Below, in pieces: positions 46,474 to 54,909 of a stretch of 64,000 nucleotides of DNA. The DNA comes from Thermococcus sp. SY098 (GTDB taxonomy: Archaea > Methanobacteriota_B > Thermococci > Thermococcales > Thermococcaceae), in contig NZ_CP141821.1 in assembly GCF_035621495.1 (NCBI RefSeq), forward strand, positions 834,760-898,759. Reading direction: 5' to 3'. A program made the position numbers and the translations under genes. How positions within the stretch are numbered: position 1 is the first letter of the stretch; every line of letters begins with the position of its first letter. The notes beneath the pieces were generated by a model. That model was not told where the DNA came from. It made no database searches and was given only the letters and a program-made list of their open reading frames with translations.

Positions 46474-47484
46474 ATGAAAATTAAGCTTGAATATGGAGCT
46501 GGTGGAGAGCTGATGGAGGAGTTCATTAAAGAGTTCATCCTAAAGAACCTAAGTCTAAAATCAGCAGGAGGAGTTGGACTGGAGGCATTAGATGATGGTG
46601 CAACAATTCCTTTTGGAGACAAGCATATAGTGTTCACAATTGACGGACACACAGTTAAGCCCCTCTTTTTCCCTGGTGGGGATATTGGAAGATTGGCTGT
46701 CAGCGGGACAGTTAATGATCTGGCAGTTATGGGGGCAAAGCCCTTAGCTTTGGCAAATTCCATGATCATTCAAGAAGGATTTGACAGTGGAGATTTTGAA
46801 AGGATCCTACAGTCAATGGATGAAACTGCTAAAGAGGTTCCGGTTCCGATAGTTACTGGAGATACAAAGGTGGTTGAAGACAAGATTGGGATCTTTGTGA
46901 TTACAGCCGGACTCGGAATAGCTGAGAGGGTCATCACGGACTCTGGAGCAAAGATTGGAGATGTTGTTTTAGTCAGCGGAACGGTTGGAGATCATGGAAT
47001 AGCCATAATGAGCCACCGTGAGGGAATAGCATTTGAAACTGAGCTCAAGAGCGACGTTGCACCAATTTGGGAAGTCGTCAAAGCAGTTGCCGATGCAATC
47101 GGATGGGAAAATATCCACGCAATGAAGGATCCAACACGTGGTGGTTTAAGCAATGCCTTGAACGAGATAGCGAGAAAAAGCAACGTTGGGATTCTCGTGA
47201 GAGAAAGTGATATTCCAGTAAAGCCAGAAGTTAGAGCAGCAAGTGACATGCTTGGAATAAGCCCCTATGAAGTGGCAAATGAGGGCAAGGTTGTTATGGT
47301 TGTTGGAAAGGAGTATGCTGAGGAAGCACTTGAAGCCATGAGAAAGACAAAAAGAGGAAAAGACGCCGCAATAATTGGAGAAGTTATCAGCGAATATAAA
47401 GGCAAAGTTATCTTGGAGACAGGAATTGGCGGCAAAAGGTTCATGGAACCCCCTGTTGGAGATCCTGTGCCGAGAGTTTGCTGA
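46474..47484 (+). CDS. hypE: Hydrogenase expression/formation protein HypE
   Basis: The 336-residue PurM-like ATPase has G-A-G-G-E-L-M near the N-terminus, L-D-D-G-A-T-I-P, K-D-P-T-R-G-G-L-S-N-A-L and the invariant C-terminal P-R-V-C, whose cysteine accepts the carbamoyl group from HypF and is dehydrated to thiocyanate. GAGGTGG before ATG 46474 sets the start. The last 44 bases overlap a convergent ATPase gene. Confidence 0.96.
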   Translation: MKIKLEYGAGGELMEEFIKEFILKNLSLKSAGGVGLEALDDGATIPFGDKHIVFTIDGHTVKPLFFPGGDIGRLAVSGTVNDLAVMGAKPLALANSMIIQEGFDSGDFERILQSMDETAKEVPVPIVTGDTKVVEDKIGIFVITAGLGIAERVITDSGAKIGDVVLVSGTVGDHGIAIMSHREGIAFETELKSDVAPIWEVVKAVADAIGWENIHAMKDPTRGGLSNALNEIARKSNVGILVRESDIPVKPEVRAASDMLGISPYEVANEGKVVMVVGKEYAEEALEAMRKTKRGKDAAIIGEVISEYKGKVILETGIGGKRFMEPPVGDPVPRVC

Positions 47485-48178
47485 TGCAATCCCATAGCTC
47501 CTCTATTTGCGGAACTATCTCTATTTCTTTACCCTCCAAACTGTCGTAAATGAACTTCTGATTAAATGGAATGACCACATCGGGCTTAACATTAACTTTG
47601 TCCAAAATTTCCGGTAAAGCCTTATTTAGAACAAAAATCTGCTTTAAGCCAGCTTTTTCAGCCAGTTTTTCAATCTTTCTTGAAAGCTCAATTGATTCCA
47701 AGTTGGGCTCTGCAACATTTACTATAACATCAACTTCTAAGTCTATTCCTCTTCCAAAGTGCTCTATTCCAGCTTCAGTATCAACCAAAACAATCTCTCC
47801 TTTCTTTGGTTGTAGACTCTTTAAAAATTTCTTTGCTAAGACCCCATATGGACAGGCACATCCTTCGCCAGGTTCTTCAATCTTACCAATGCTCATCACA
47901 CTTAAGTTTTCTCTTTTTGAGAGAATTTCCTCTGGAATTTCCTCAAAGGTCTTAGGCAGTTCTGGATTATTTAGAATTGCTTTTACTTGCTGCTTTCCAC
48001 CTAAATATTCCGCCAAAGTTTTTGTTTTGGACAAGCCTAACATTCTGTATAGGCCAGGATTTGACTCATCCGCATCCACTATTAGGACTTTATAACCCTT
48101 ATTCGCTAAGTACTTTCCGAGCATTGCTGTAATTGTGCTTTTCCCACAACCACCTTTTCCGCATATTAAAATCTTCAT
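47441..48178 (-). CDS. CooC-like MinD-family ATPase
   Basis: The 245 residues have the deviant Walker A C-G-K-G-G-C-G-K-S-T at the N-terminus, V-D-A-D-E-S-N, the paired cysteines G-C-A-C-P-Y-G, and V-D-T-E-A-G-I-E-H-F-G-R-G. This matches CooC-type ATPases that insert nickel into CO dehydrogenase or handle related metal sites. No CODH gene is in the window; it lies among hydrogenase maturation genes. It overlaps the 3' end of hypE by 44 bases, an unusually long convergent overlap. Confidence 0.83.
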   Translation of the reverse strand: MKILICGKGGCGKSTITAMLGKYLANKGYKVLIVDADESNPGLYRMLGLSKTKTLAEYLGGKQQVKAILNNPELPKTFEEIPEEILSKRENLSVMSIGKIEEPGEGCACPYGVLAKKFLKSLQPKKGEIVLVDTEAGIEHFGRGIDLEVDVIVNVAEPNLESIELSRKIEKLAEKAGLKQIFVLNKALPEILDKVNVKPDVVIPFNQKFIYDSLEGKEIEIVPQIEELWDCISKLSAQDLQQGVP

Positions 48179-48253
48179 TACTATCTCACCAAACTCAAAA
48201 CCAGTAGCCTGATTTATAACACTTTCTTGATAATTAGTATTACAAAAGATTTA

Positions 48254-48280
48254 TGTGCATATGCACAAGATTTATATGAA
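48254..48280 (+). promoter_or_regulatory. Palindromic operator and TATA box of the NifX-like gene
   Basis: TGTGCATATGCACA (48254-48267) is a perfect 14-bp palindrome directly upstream of the TATA element GATTTATATG (about 48269-48278), in the BRE position. The next gene, with GGTGGT before its ATG at 48312, lies 34 bases on. The divergent CooC-like gene starts 76 bases away and could share the site. Confidence 0.55.
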
Positions 48281-48311
48281 GAAGAATTCAACAATGTGCT
48301 GGTGGTTAATA

Positions 48312-48635
48312 ATGAGAATTACAATTCCAGCAAAAGATGACAAGGGGCTGAAAAGTGAGGTCTGTGAACATTTTGGAAGGGCAAAGTATTTTGTTTTTGT
48401 AGATGTTCAAGACGACAAAATTGAAAACGTGGAGATTGTAGAGGTTCCATTTGAAGAGCACAGCCCAGGAGATTTGCCAAACTTCATAAAAGAGCATGGA
48501 GGCGAACTTGTCCTGGCTTATGGTATAGGAAAGAGAGCAATGACATACTTCCAGAGCTTGGGAATACAGGTAGTTACAGGGGCACATGGGAAAATAGAAG
48601 GTGTGGTTAAGGATTTTATGCAAAGAGGGGGATAG
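48312..48635 (+). CDS. NifX/NifB-type dinitrogenase cofactor-binding domain protein
   Basis: This is a 107-residue stand-alone NifX-like domain: I-T-I-P-A-K-D-D-K-G-L-K-S-E-V-C-E-H-F-G-R-A-K-Y-F at the start, then A-Y-G-I-G-K-R-A-M and V-T-G-A-H-G-K-I-E-G. Such proteins bind Fe-S or Fe-Mo cluster precursors; in non-diazotrophs their role is unknown. It is divergent from the CooC-like ATPase, suggesting a shared metal-cluster task. ATG 48312 is fixed by GGTGGT. Confidence 0.85.
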   Translation: MRITIPAKDDKGLKSEVCEHFGRAKYFVFVDVQDDKIENVEIVEVPFEEHSPGDLPNFIKEHGGELVLAYGIGKRAMTYFQSLGIQVVTGAHGKIEGVVKDFMQRGG

Positions 48636-48652
48636 AAAAGCAAAGACTTGAC

Positions 48653-49126
48653 TTATTTTTTAAAACACTCCACTTCCTCTTCTTCCATTTTGATAATTTT
48701 TGAAAGCACGCATTCAAGTGCATTAAGATCAGATAGAATTTCTTCGAATCTTACTTTCTGCTCAAAGGATTGTTCCTTTTTCATCAAAATAGAGACTATA
48801 TTCTTAAGGGGTTTTACTTCTTTTTCAAGAATTTCCTTGGGTTGCTTTAGGAACTTCTCGAGAAATGCGGGGATAGGATAAAACAACTTCGTTTTACCAT
48901 TCTTTCTAACGATTACAAGATAATCCCGGGCAAGTTTGTTTAAGGACGTAGAGACTGAAGAACGACTCAAACCTGTCAATTGCACAAGCTCGTTTATTGT
49001 AAGGGGTTTTTCATTCAATAGAAGGAGGGCATATACTTTACCGTCAGTGTGAGTATAGCCCCATCTTATCATCATCCTTTCAACGATTTCAATGAATTTT
49101 TTACTTTCTCTATCCTCTCCCTTCAT
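48653..49126 (-). CDS. GbsR/MarR-like transcription regulator
   Basis: The 157-residue protein has a winged helix (K-V-Y-A-L-L-L-L-N-E-K-P-L-T-I-N-E-L-V-Q-L-T-G-L-S-R-S-S-V-S-T-S-L-N-K-L) and a C-terminal helical region with two cysteines (L-N-A-L-E-C-V, E-V-E-C-F). The layout is that of GbsR-like regulators. It is divergent from the radical SAM gene, 135 bases apart, and probably controls it. GGTGTTTG precedes ATG 49126. Confidence 0.8.
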   Translation of the reverse strand: MKGEDRESKKFIEIVERMMIRWGYTHTDGKVYALLLLNEKPLTINELVQLTGLSRSSVSTSLNKLARDYLVIVRKNGKTKLFYPIPAFLEKFLKQPKEILEKEVKPLKNIVSILMKKEQSFEQKVRFEEILSDLNALECVLSKIIKMEEEEVECFKK

Positions 49127-49192
49127 CTTACAAACACCTAATAAAATAAAGTCGAAGGCATATTTAAGCTTTTTTCAGTTGAATTTGATATG

Positions 49193-49224
49193 ACAGTTAT
49201 AACAGTTATATCGAAAATTTTATA
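49193..49224 (+). promoter_or_regulatory. Tandem 9-bp repeat and TATA box of the radical SAM gene
   Basis: ACAGTTATA occurs twice without spacer (49193-49210), flanked by GATAT/ATATC, immediately upstream of a TATA element (ATTTTATAC, about 49216-49224). Direct repeats in this position suit a dimeric regulator such as the adjacent GbsR-like protein. GGGGGGAGG precedes ATG 49262. Confidence 0.5.
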
Positions 49225-49261
49225 CAGAAGGGTATCCAATCATATAATTGGGGGGAGGAAG

Positions 49262-50869
49262 ATGAAAGGTAGTAGTAAGAGTAAAGGGAACCAACTCACG
49301 ACAGCTCTTATGGCATTTAAAATCATTTTAGGGAACCCCCTTGCGAGACTCCTCATCAGACCTGCCTTGAAAAAATATGAGATAGAAGGCAGGGAACTCC
49401 CAGCACTCTACTGGGCTCTCAGCATTTATGCAGGTGAAAGCATAAACTGCCCACTCATGATACGCTTCCAGGCAGAGATTATAAAAACTCTCCTTAAACT
49501 CGGCATAAAAATTGCAAAGGGTGATGAAGAAGCTGTTAAGGAAGCCCTTCTCCGGGATCCGCATATAAGGCGTGGTATTTGGGTCGTCCTTGAAGGTATT
49601 GCGAGATATGGAATTACAGCACCTCAACGTTTAGCGGGACCATTTCTTATAGTATGGAACTTCACCAATATGTGCAACCTCCGCTGTCAACACTGTTACC
49701 AAAGAGCTGACAAACCGCTTTCAAGCGAACTTTCACTAAAGGAAAAACTGAACCTTGTTGAACAGCTTGATAAAGCTGGAGTTGCAGCTGTCGCCCTTAG
49801 TGGGGGTGAACCAACAATTCATCCACACTTCCTGAGAATTGTAAGGGAACTCTCAAATAGAGGGATACACACCTCAGTCGCTACCAATGGCTGGACTTTT
49901 GCTAATAAAGAGGAACTTAAGAGAGCCATTAATGCAGGCATAAAGTACGTAGAGGTTAGTGTAGACTCAGCAAACCCAGAGAGGCATGACAAATTCAGAG
50001 GAATTCCTGGCTCATGGGAACATGCTATAAAAGCCCTTGAGAATGCTGTAGAGCTTGGAGTAAGCCATGGAATGGCAACGATAATGAGTAAGGAAACATT
50101 CAATGAAATAGATGAAATTCTTGACTTAGCGGAGAGCATAGGTGTGAAACGGGTTATCTTTTTCAACTTCGTGCCAACTGGGAGGGCTGAAAGGATAGTG
50201 ACAAAGGATCTTTCGCCTGAAGAACGCGAGGAATTCATGAAAGAAATTTACAAACAGATGAAAAGAAGGAAGATTGAGATATTGACAACTGCTCCTCAAT
50301 ATGCCCGTGTCACTTTTTTAATAAGTGAAGGCAAGAGTATAACACCAGCTCACTTCTATATTGGAGAAACGAACTCCGTGAAGACCTTAGCAGAATTCAT
50401 AGGTGGCTGTGGTGCCGGAAGAATATATGCAGGTATAGAGCCCGATGGAACAATTGTTCCCTGTGTGTTTCTTCCATTACCTGTAGGCAACATTAGAATT
50501 AAGTCTTTCAAAGAGATATGGGATACAAGCAAAATATTTAACATTCTTCGAGATAGGAATAACTTCACAGGCACATGTAGGAGTTGTCCCTATAGGAACA
50601 TCTGCGGTGGTTGTCGTGCCAGAGCCTACTACTATACCCTTAATCTCATGGGAGATGATCCAGGCTGCATAATAAACAGACGAATATGGGATGATATCCT
50701 TAAACACAAAAAGATAAGAGGAACTACTGGGATAAATTGGGTTGATGAGAATGTTGCTATCCGTACTCCTGTGCTCCATCTCCCAAGCTATTATGAAACC
50801 CCTGGGATTGTTGAAGAAAAATCTTTTAAGAGCAATTGGGAAAAGACAGTAAAAGAAATTCATGCCTAA
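49262..50869 (+). CDS. Radical SAM/SPASM protein, 535 aa
   Basis: A roughly 120-residue helical N-terminal domain without recognised motifs precedes the radical SAM domain with C-N-L-R-C-Q-H-C (about residues 139-146) and L-S-G-G-E-P-T. The SPASM region has G-G-C-G-A-G-R-I-Y and C-R-S-C-P-Y-R-N-I-C-G-G-C. This architecture occurs in enzymes modifying heme-like cofactors or peptides. No peptide substrate or heme gene is adjacent. The strong GGGGGGAGG fixes ATG 49262. The product is unknown; a metallocofactor role is suggested only by the neighbourhood. Confidence 0.82.
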   Translation: MKGSSKSKGNQLTTALMAFKIILGNPLARLLIRPALKKYEIEGRELPALYWALSIYAGESINCPLMIRFQAEIIKTLLKLGIKIAKGDEEAVKEALLRDPHIRRGIWVVLEGIARYGITAPQRLAGPFLIVWNFTNMCNLRCQHCYQRADKPLSSELSLKEKLNLVEQLDKAGVAAVALSGGEPTIHPHFLRIVRELSNRGIHTSVATNGWTFANKEELKRAINAGIKYVEVSVDSANPERHDKFRGIPGSWEHAIKALENAVELGVSHGMATIMSKETFNEIDEILDLAESIGVKRVIFFNFVPTGRAERIVTKDLSPEEREEFMKEIYKQMKRRKIEILTTAPQYARVTFLISEGKSITPAHFYIGETNSVKTLAEFIGGCGAGRIYAGIEPDGTIVPCVFLPLPVGNIRIKSFKEIWDTSKIFNILRDRNNFTGTCRSCPYRNICGGCRARAYYYTLNLMGDDPGCIINRRIWDDILKHKKIRGTTGINWVDENVAIRTPVLHLPSYYETPGIVEEKSFKSNWEKTVKEIHA

Positions 50870-50951
50870 TTTTCTTTCATTTTAATTTTCAACCTAAGGT
50901 TCAAGAAAATTTTAAATTTTCTCAAATGGAATTTTTTTCAAGTGAATAAAA

Positions 50952-51953
50952 ATGAAAATGAATGTGAAAGATTTTGCGCCTTCTTGGTTTGCAAGTGTCA
51001 TGGGAACTGGAGCACTCGCTCTGGTTAGTCTGGCATACTCGAGCAAATTTTCAGTACTAAAAAGCGTTGCAATTGGATTGACATATTTAAATGTAGCGTT
51101 GTTCTTCATTCTTTTAATCCCATGAACTTTGAGATGGCTCAAATACAGAGAAAATGCTTTAAAGGATTTATACCATCCAGTAATCTGCCACTTTTATGGA
51201 ACAATAGCAATAGCTCTGCTCGTTCTTTCTGCTGATTATCTGCTGATACTGAAGAATATCACCCTCGCAAAAGCTTTTTGGCTGATCGGTGTGGCTCTAA
51301 CGATATTCTTCGCATTTTTGATCCCATACCTAATGTTCATACAAGAGAGAATCGACATCAAGAACGTTACTCCAGCTTGGTTCATTCCCCCTGTTGGTTT
51401 AATAGTCATTCCTCTGAGCGGAGGAGCTTTAATGAACACGTTCGCTGGGATCTGGAAAGAGGTTATGGTATTCGTAAATTACTTCGCATGGGGCGCCGGA
51501 TTTTTCCTATATTTGGCTCTCTTTGCAGTAGTTATGCATCGCTTCATTGCCCACGAGCCTCTACCATGTGGAATTGCTCCAGCAATTTGGATTAATCTTG
51601 GTCCCATTGGAGCAGGAACCTCAACATTATATATGCTCGTGAAGAATTCAGAGTTTATAACGATGAAAGAAGCTTTCTTTGCTTTTGGGCTGATATTCTG
51701 GGGCTTCGGTGTATGGTGGTTTGTAATGGCCATTATCTTGACACTTCATTACATTAGAAAGCTCAATTTACCATACAGCTTGGCTTGGTGGGCGTTCATA
51801 TTCCCACTTGGAGCTTATGTGAGCGCAACGCATAATGTTGCCTTAGCTTTTAAAATAAGCGTCATAGACAGCTTTGGATTTGCACTTTATTGGCTGCTTT
51901 TTGCTCTATGGTTGATAACAGGAATCAAAACTCTAAAACATACTGCCTTTTAG
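50952..51953 (+). pseudogene. TDT (tellurite-resistance/dicarboxylate) transporter, interrupted by in-frame TGA
   Basis: The frame from ATG 50952 encodes F-A-P-S-W-F-A-S-V-M-G-T-G-A-L, the start of a SLAC1/TehA/Mae1-type transporter. It runs 57 codons to TGA at 51123-51125, then continues in the same frame without a shift for 275 codons to 51953. The interruption reads L-I-P-(stop)-T-L-R-W-L, where family members often have Trp, so a TGG-to-TGA change is likely. The remaining part has about eight to nine helices. It may be a recent pseudogene, a readthrough gene or a sequencing error. Reinitiation at TTG 51129 would lack the first helices. Confidence 0.8.
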
Positions 51954-52034
51954 GTGAGTTTCTTTTTCTCTTTTTAATTGCAGACTGCATAGTTTATAAA
52001 CCTCAGTCACACTAATTCTCTGGGAGGTGTGAAG

Positions 52035-52451
52035 ATGCACGAATGGGCTTTAGCGGATGGAATTGTGAGAACTGCTATCGAATTCGCCAGACAGCACGGG
52101 AAAGATAAGATTCTTGGAATTAGAATCGTTCTTGGTGAATTACAAGACGTTAACGAGGAGATCCTCAAGTTCGCCATAGATGAGCTTAAGAAGGGAACAA
52201 TAGCTGAGGATGCAGAGATTGAGTTCGTGATTGAGGAAGCAGAATTTAAGTGCAGAGACTGTGGCCATGTATGGAAGCTCAAGGAAGTTAAAGATAAGTT
52301 CGATGAGCGCATAAAAGAGGACATTCACTTCATTCCCGAGGTTGTCCACGTCTTTCTCTCATGCCCAAAATGTGGAAGCAGAGACTTTGAAGTTGTGAAG
52401 GGTAGGGGAGTCTATGTTGCTGCAATAAAAGTTGAGGGTGAAGAACAATGA
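52035..52451 (+). CDS. hypA: Hydrogenase nickel chaperone HypA
   Basis: The 138-residue protein starts M-H-E-W-A-L-A-D-G-I-V-R-T-A, where the N-terminal Met-His-Glu binds nickel, and has a zinc site C-R-D-C-G...C-P-K-C-G in the second half. ATG 52035 must be the start, because His2 is essential; GGGAGGTG precedes it. The gene overlaps the next by four bases. Confidence 0.97.
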   Translation: MHEWALADGIVRTAIEFARQHGKDKILGIRIVLGELQDVNEEILKFAIDELKKGTIAEDAEIEFVIEEAEFKCRDCGHVWKLKEVKDKFDERIKEDIHFIPEVVHVFLSCPKCGSRDFEVVKGRGVYVAAIKVEGEEQ

Positions 52452-53173
52452 TCGACCCAAGAATAAAAGCAATTGAAGCGAGACTTGAAAAGGTTAAGAG
52501 GATTATTCCAGTCGTGAGCGGAAAGGGCGGAGTTGGAAAGTCATTGATTTCAACAACTTTAGCGTTAATCTTGGCTGAAAAAGGATACAAAGTTGGCCTG
52601 TTGGACTTAGATTTCCATGGAGCAAGCGACCATGTGATTTTGGGATTTGAGCCAAAAGAGTTTCCAAAGGAAGATAGAGGAATAGTTCCTCCAGAAGTTC
52701 ATGGGATAAAGTTCATGAGCATCGTTTTTTACTCAGAAGATAAACCAACACCTTTGAGAGGGCATGAAATTAGCGATGCTTTAATAGAGCTTTTAGCAAT
52801 CACAAGATGGGAGGATTTAGATTTCCTAATTATAGACATGCCCCCCGGAATGGGAGATCAGTTCTTGGATGTTCTGAGATTTCTAAAGAGGGGAGAATTT
52901 CTGGTTGTTGCTACACCCTCAAAGCTTGCTGTAAATGTTGTTAAAAAACTGCTTGAACTCCTCAAGGAGCAGAATCTCAAGACAATCGGTATCATTGAAA
53001 ACATGAAACTGGACGATGAAAAAAACATTCAAAAACTCGCTGAAGAGTTTGGAGTTCCATACCTAATCGGTATTCCACTTTACAGGGACTTGGACGCAAA
53101 AATTGGCAACGTTGAAGAGCTTTTAAAGAGTGAATTCACAAAGAAGATCAGGGAAGTTGCTGAAAAGCTCTAA
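52448..53173 (+). CDS. hypB: Mrp/MinD-type HypB ATPase
   Basis: The 241-residue MinD-fold ATPase has Walker A V-S-G-K-G-G-V-G-K-S, D-L-D-F-H-G-A-S-D and D-M-P-P-G-M-G-D. In T. kodakarensis the MinD-type protein encoded with hypA serves as HypB, the ATPase partner that loads nickel onto HypA. It is unrelated to bacterial GTPase HypB. The four-base overlap with hypA indicates coupled expression. Confidence 0.93.
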   Translation: MIDPRIKAIEARLEKVKRIIPVVSGKGGVGKSLISTTLALILAEKGYKVGLLDLDFHGASDHVILGFEPKEFPKEDRGIVPPEVHGIKFMSIVFYSEDKPTPLRGHEISDALIELLAITRWEDLDFLIIDMPPGMGDQFLDVLRFLKRGEFLVVATPSKLAVNVVKKLLELLKEQNLKTIGIIENMKLDDEKNIQKLAEEFGVPYLIGIPLYRDLDAKIGNVEELLKSEFTKKIREVAEKL

Positions 53174-53199
53174 TTTCATTTTATTTTTTGGTGATAGAA

Positions 53200-53667
53200 A
53201 TGCTTAAGGAGTTTCTCCAAGGAGCTAAAAAGGTTGTAATCTGCGGCATTGGGAATGAGGTTAGGGGAGATGACGCTTTTGGAGTCATAGTGGCAGAAGA
53301 GCTTAAAAGTAGGCTGAAAAGTGAAAAAATCGTTATTCTCAACTGTGGAGAAGTCCCAGAGAGCTATGTTGGTAAAATAATCAATGAAAAACCTACACAC
53401 GTTATATTCATAGATGCAGTTGACTTTGGGGGCAAACCTGGAGAAATTGTAATTGCAGACCCTGAGGGAACACTGGGAGAAAGTTTTTCAACACACAAGC
53501 TTCCGCTTAAGCTCTTAGTTGGCTATTTAAAGCAGAATATAAACGCAAAGTTTATCTTAATTGGATGTCAGCCAAAGCACCTGGGTCTGTTTGTAGAGAT
53601 AAGTGAAGAGGTAAGGGATAGTGCAGAAAAATTAATTGAAATCTTAGCTCAAGAACTGGAGTTCTAA
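53200..53667 (+). CDS. hycI: Hydrogenase maturation endopeptidase HycI
   Basis: The 155-residue protease has the family signature G-I-G-N-E-V-R-G-D-D-A-F-G, where Glu and Asp bind nickel, F-I-D-A-V-D-F-G-G-K-P-G and G-C-Q-P. It removes the C-terminal tail of the hydrogenase large subunit after nickel insertion. GGTGAT precedes ATG 53200. It is 26 bases behind hypB, the same operon. Confidence 0.95.
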   Translation: MLKEFLQGAKKVVICGIGNEVRGDDAFGVIVAEELKSRLKSEKIVILNCGEVPESYVGKIINEKPTHVIFIDAVDFGGKPGEIVIADPEGTLGESFSTHKLPLKLLVGYLKQNINAKFILIGCQPKHLGLFVEISEEVRDSAEKLIEILAQELEF

Positions 53668-53767
53668 CTTCTTTTCTCCAAAATTTTATCCAAAAAACTT
53701 TAAAATAAGCATGCTCAACACACTTTACGGGCTTTTTAAGAGCTTAAAAACTTGGGAGGTGCTTAAG

Positions 53768-54817
53768 GTGAGAGAAATTATAGCCAAAGTAAAGGAGAAA
53801 ACAAATATCCCCGTTTATGAGAGAACAATAGAGAACGTTGTGAGCGCAGTTCAAGCGAGCAGTGACATATGGAGGATTGTAGATTTAAGTGAGGAACCTC
53901 TACCTTTAGTCGTTGCAGTTCTTGAAACGCTGAACGAGCTTGGGTATGTAGAGTTCAGAGATGGTGTATTTTTGACAGAAAAGGGCAGAAAATTTGCTGA
54001 TGAGTATGGTATTGGCAAAAGAGAAGACTACACATGTCCTCACTGCGAAGGAAAAACCGTAGATATTAAGGCTTTTGGTGACCTCCTTGAGCAGTTCAAA
54101 GAGATAGTTAAAGATAGACCACAGCCAAAGCATGAATTTGATCAAGCCTACGTAACTCCAGAGACTACGGTGGCAAGAATAATCCTCATGCACACAAGAG
54201 GAGACCTGGAGAACAAAGAAGTCTTCGTTCTTGGCGATGATGACTTGACGAGCATTGCTTTAATGCTTTCGGGCTTGCCAAAGAGAATAGCTGTTTTGGA
54301 CATTGATGAGAGGCTTATCAAGTTCATTGAAAAAACTGCGGATGAACTCGGCTACACCAACATTGAGATTTTCACATTCGACTTAAGAAAGCCTCTACCA
54401 GATTATGCACTTAGAAAGTTTGATACCTTCATAACAGATCCACCAGAGACCGTTGATGCCATAAGAGCCTTTGTCGGAAGGGGAATTGCTACACTCAAAG
54501 GCCCAGGCTGTGCTGGCTACTTTGGAATAACGAGAAGGGAAAGCTCACTGAACAAGTGGAGAGAGATTCAAAAGCTCCTCTTAAATGAGTTCAACGTTGT
54601 CATAACTGATATAATCAGGAACTTCAATGAATATGTAAACTGGGGTTATGAAGAGGAGACAAGGGCTTGGAAATTGCTTCCAATGAAAGTTAAGCCAAGG
54701 TACAACTGGTACAAGAGCTATATGTTCAGAATTCAGACTCTTGAAGGCTCAAAGGGTTATGAAGAGGAAATAAAGGATGAAGACATCTACAACGACGAGG
54801 AAGCCTCAACTACTTGA
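53768..54817 (+). CDS. bpsA: N4-bis(aminopropyl)spermidine synthase (branched polyamine synthase)
   Basis: The 349-residue BpsA has an N-terminal winged-helix-like domain, a zinc/linker segment C-P-H-C-E-G-K, and a C-terminal catalytic Rossmann domain with V-L-G-D-D-D-L-T-S, V-L-D-I-D-E-R and D-P-P-E-T. It adds two aminopropyl groups to spermidine, giving a branched polyamine that helps nucleic-acid stability at high temperature. It depends on SpeD for decarboxy-SAM. GTG 53768 with GGAGGTG is the start; an earlier in-frame ATG lies outside the ribosome-binding context. Confidence 0.95.
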   Translation: MREIIAKVKEKTNIPVYERTIENVVSAVQASSDIWRIVDLSEEPLPLVVAVLETLNELGYVEFRDGVFLTEKGRKFADEYGIGKREDYTCPHCEGKTVDIKAFGDLLEQFKEIVKDRPQPKHEFDQAYVTPETTVARIILMHTRGDLENKEVFVLGDDDLTSIALMLSGLPKRIAVLDIDERLIKFIEKTADELGYTNIEIFTFDLRKPLPDYALRKFDTFITDPPETVDAIRAFVGRGIATLKGPGCAGYFGITRRESSLNKWREIQKLLLNEFNVVITDIIRNFNEYVNWGYEEETRAWKLLPMKVKPRYNWYKSYMFRIQTLEGSKGYEEEIKDEDIYNDEEASTT

Positions 54818-54875
54818 ACTTCTTATTGCTTTTTCTTTGCTTTACACACATTAACTCTTCTTAGGCAATTGCCGA

Positions 54876-54890
54876 AACATTTATAATTAC
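54876..54890 (+). promoter_or_regulatory. Promoter for a near-leaderless HTH regulator mRNA
   Basis: ATTTATAATT (about 54879-54888) is the TATA element. Standard spacing places the transcript start at about 54907-54911, at or next to the ATG at 54910. No ribosome binding site is seen before that ATG. A leaderless transcript is therefore likely. Confidence 0.5.
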
Positions 54891-54909
54891 AGAAAGAGAA
54901 AAATATACC

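Noticed and set aside
51123-51125. TGA as selenocysteine codon
   Set aside because: Trp is expected at this site, no SECIS-like hairpin is apparent, and Thermococcales are not known to use selenocysteine.
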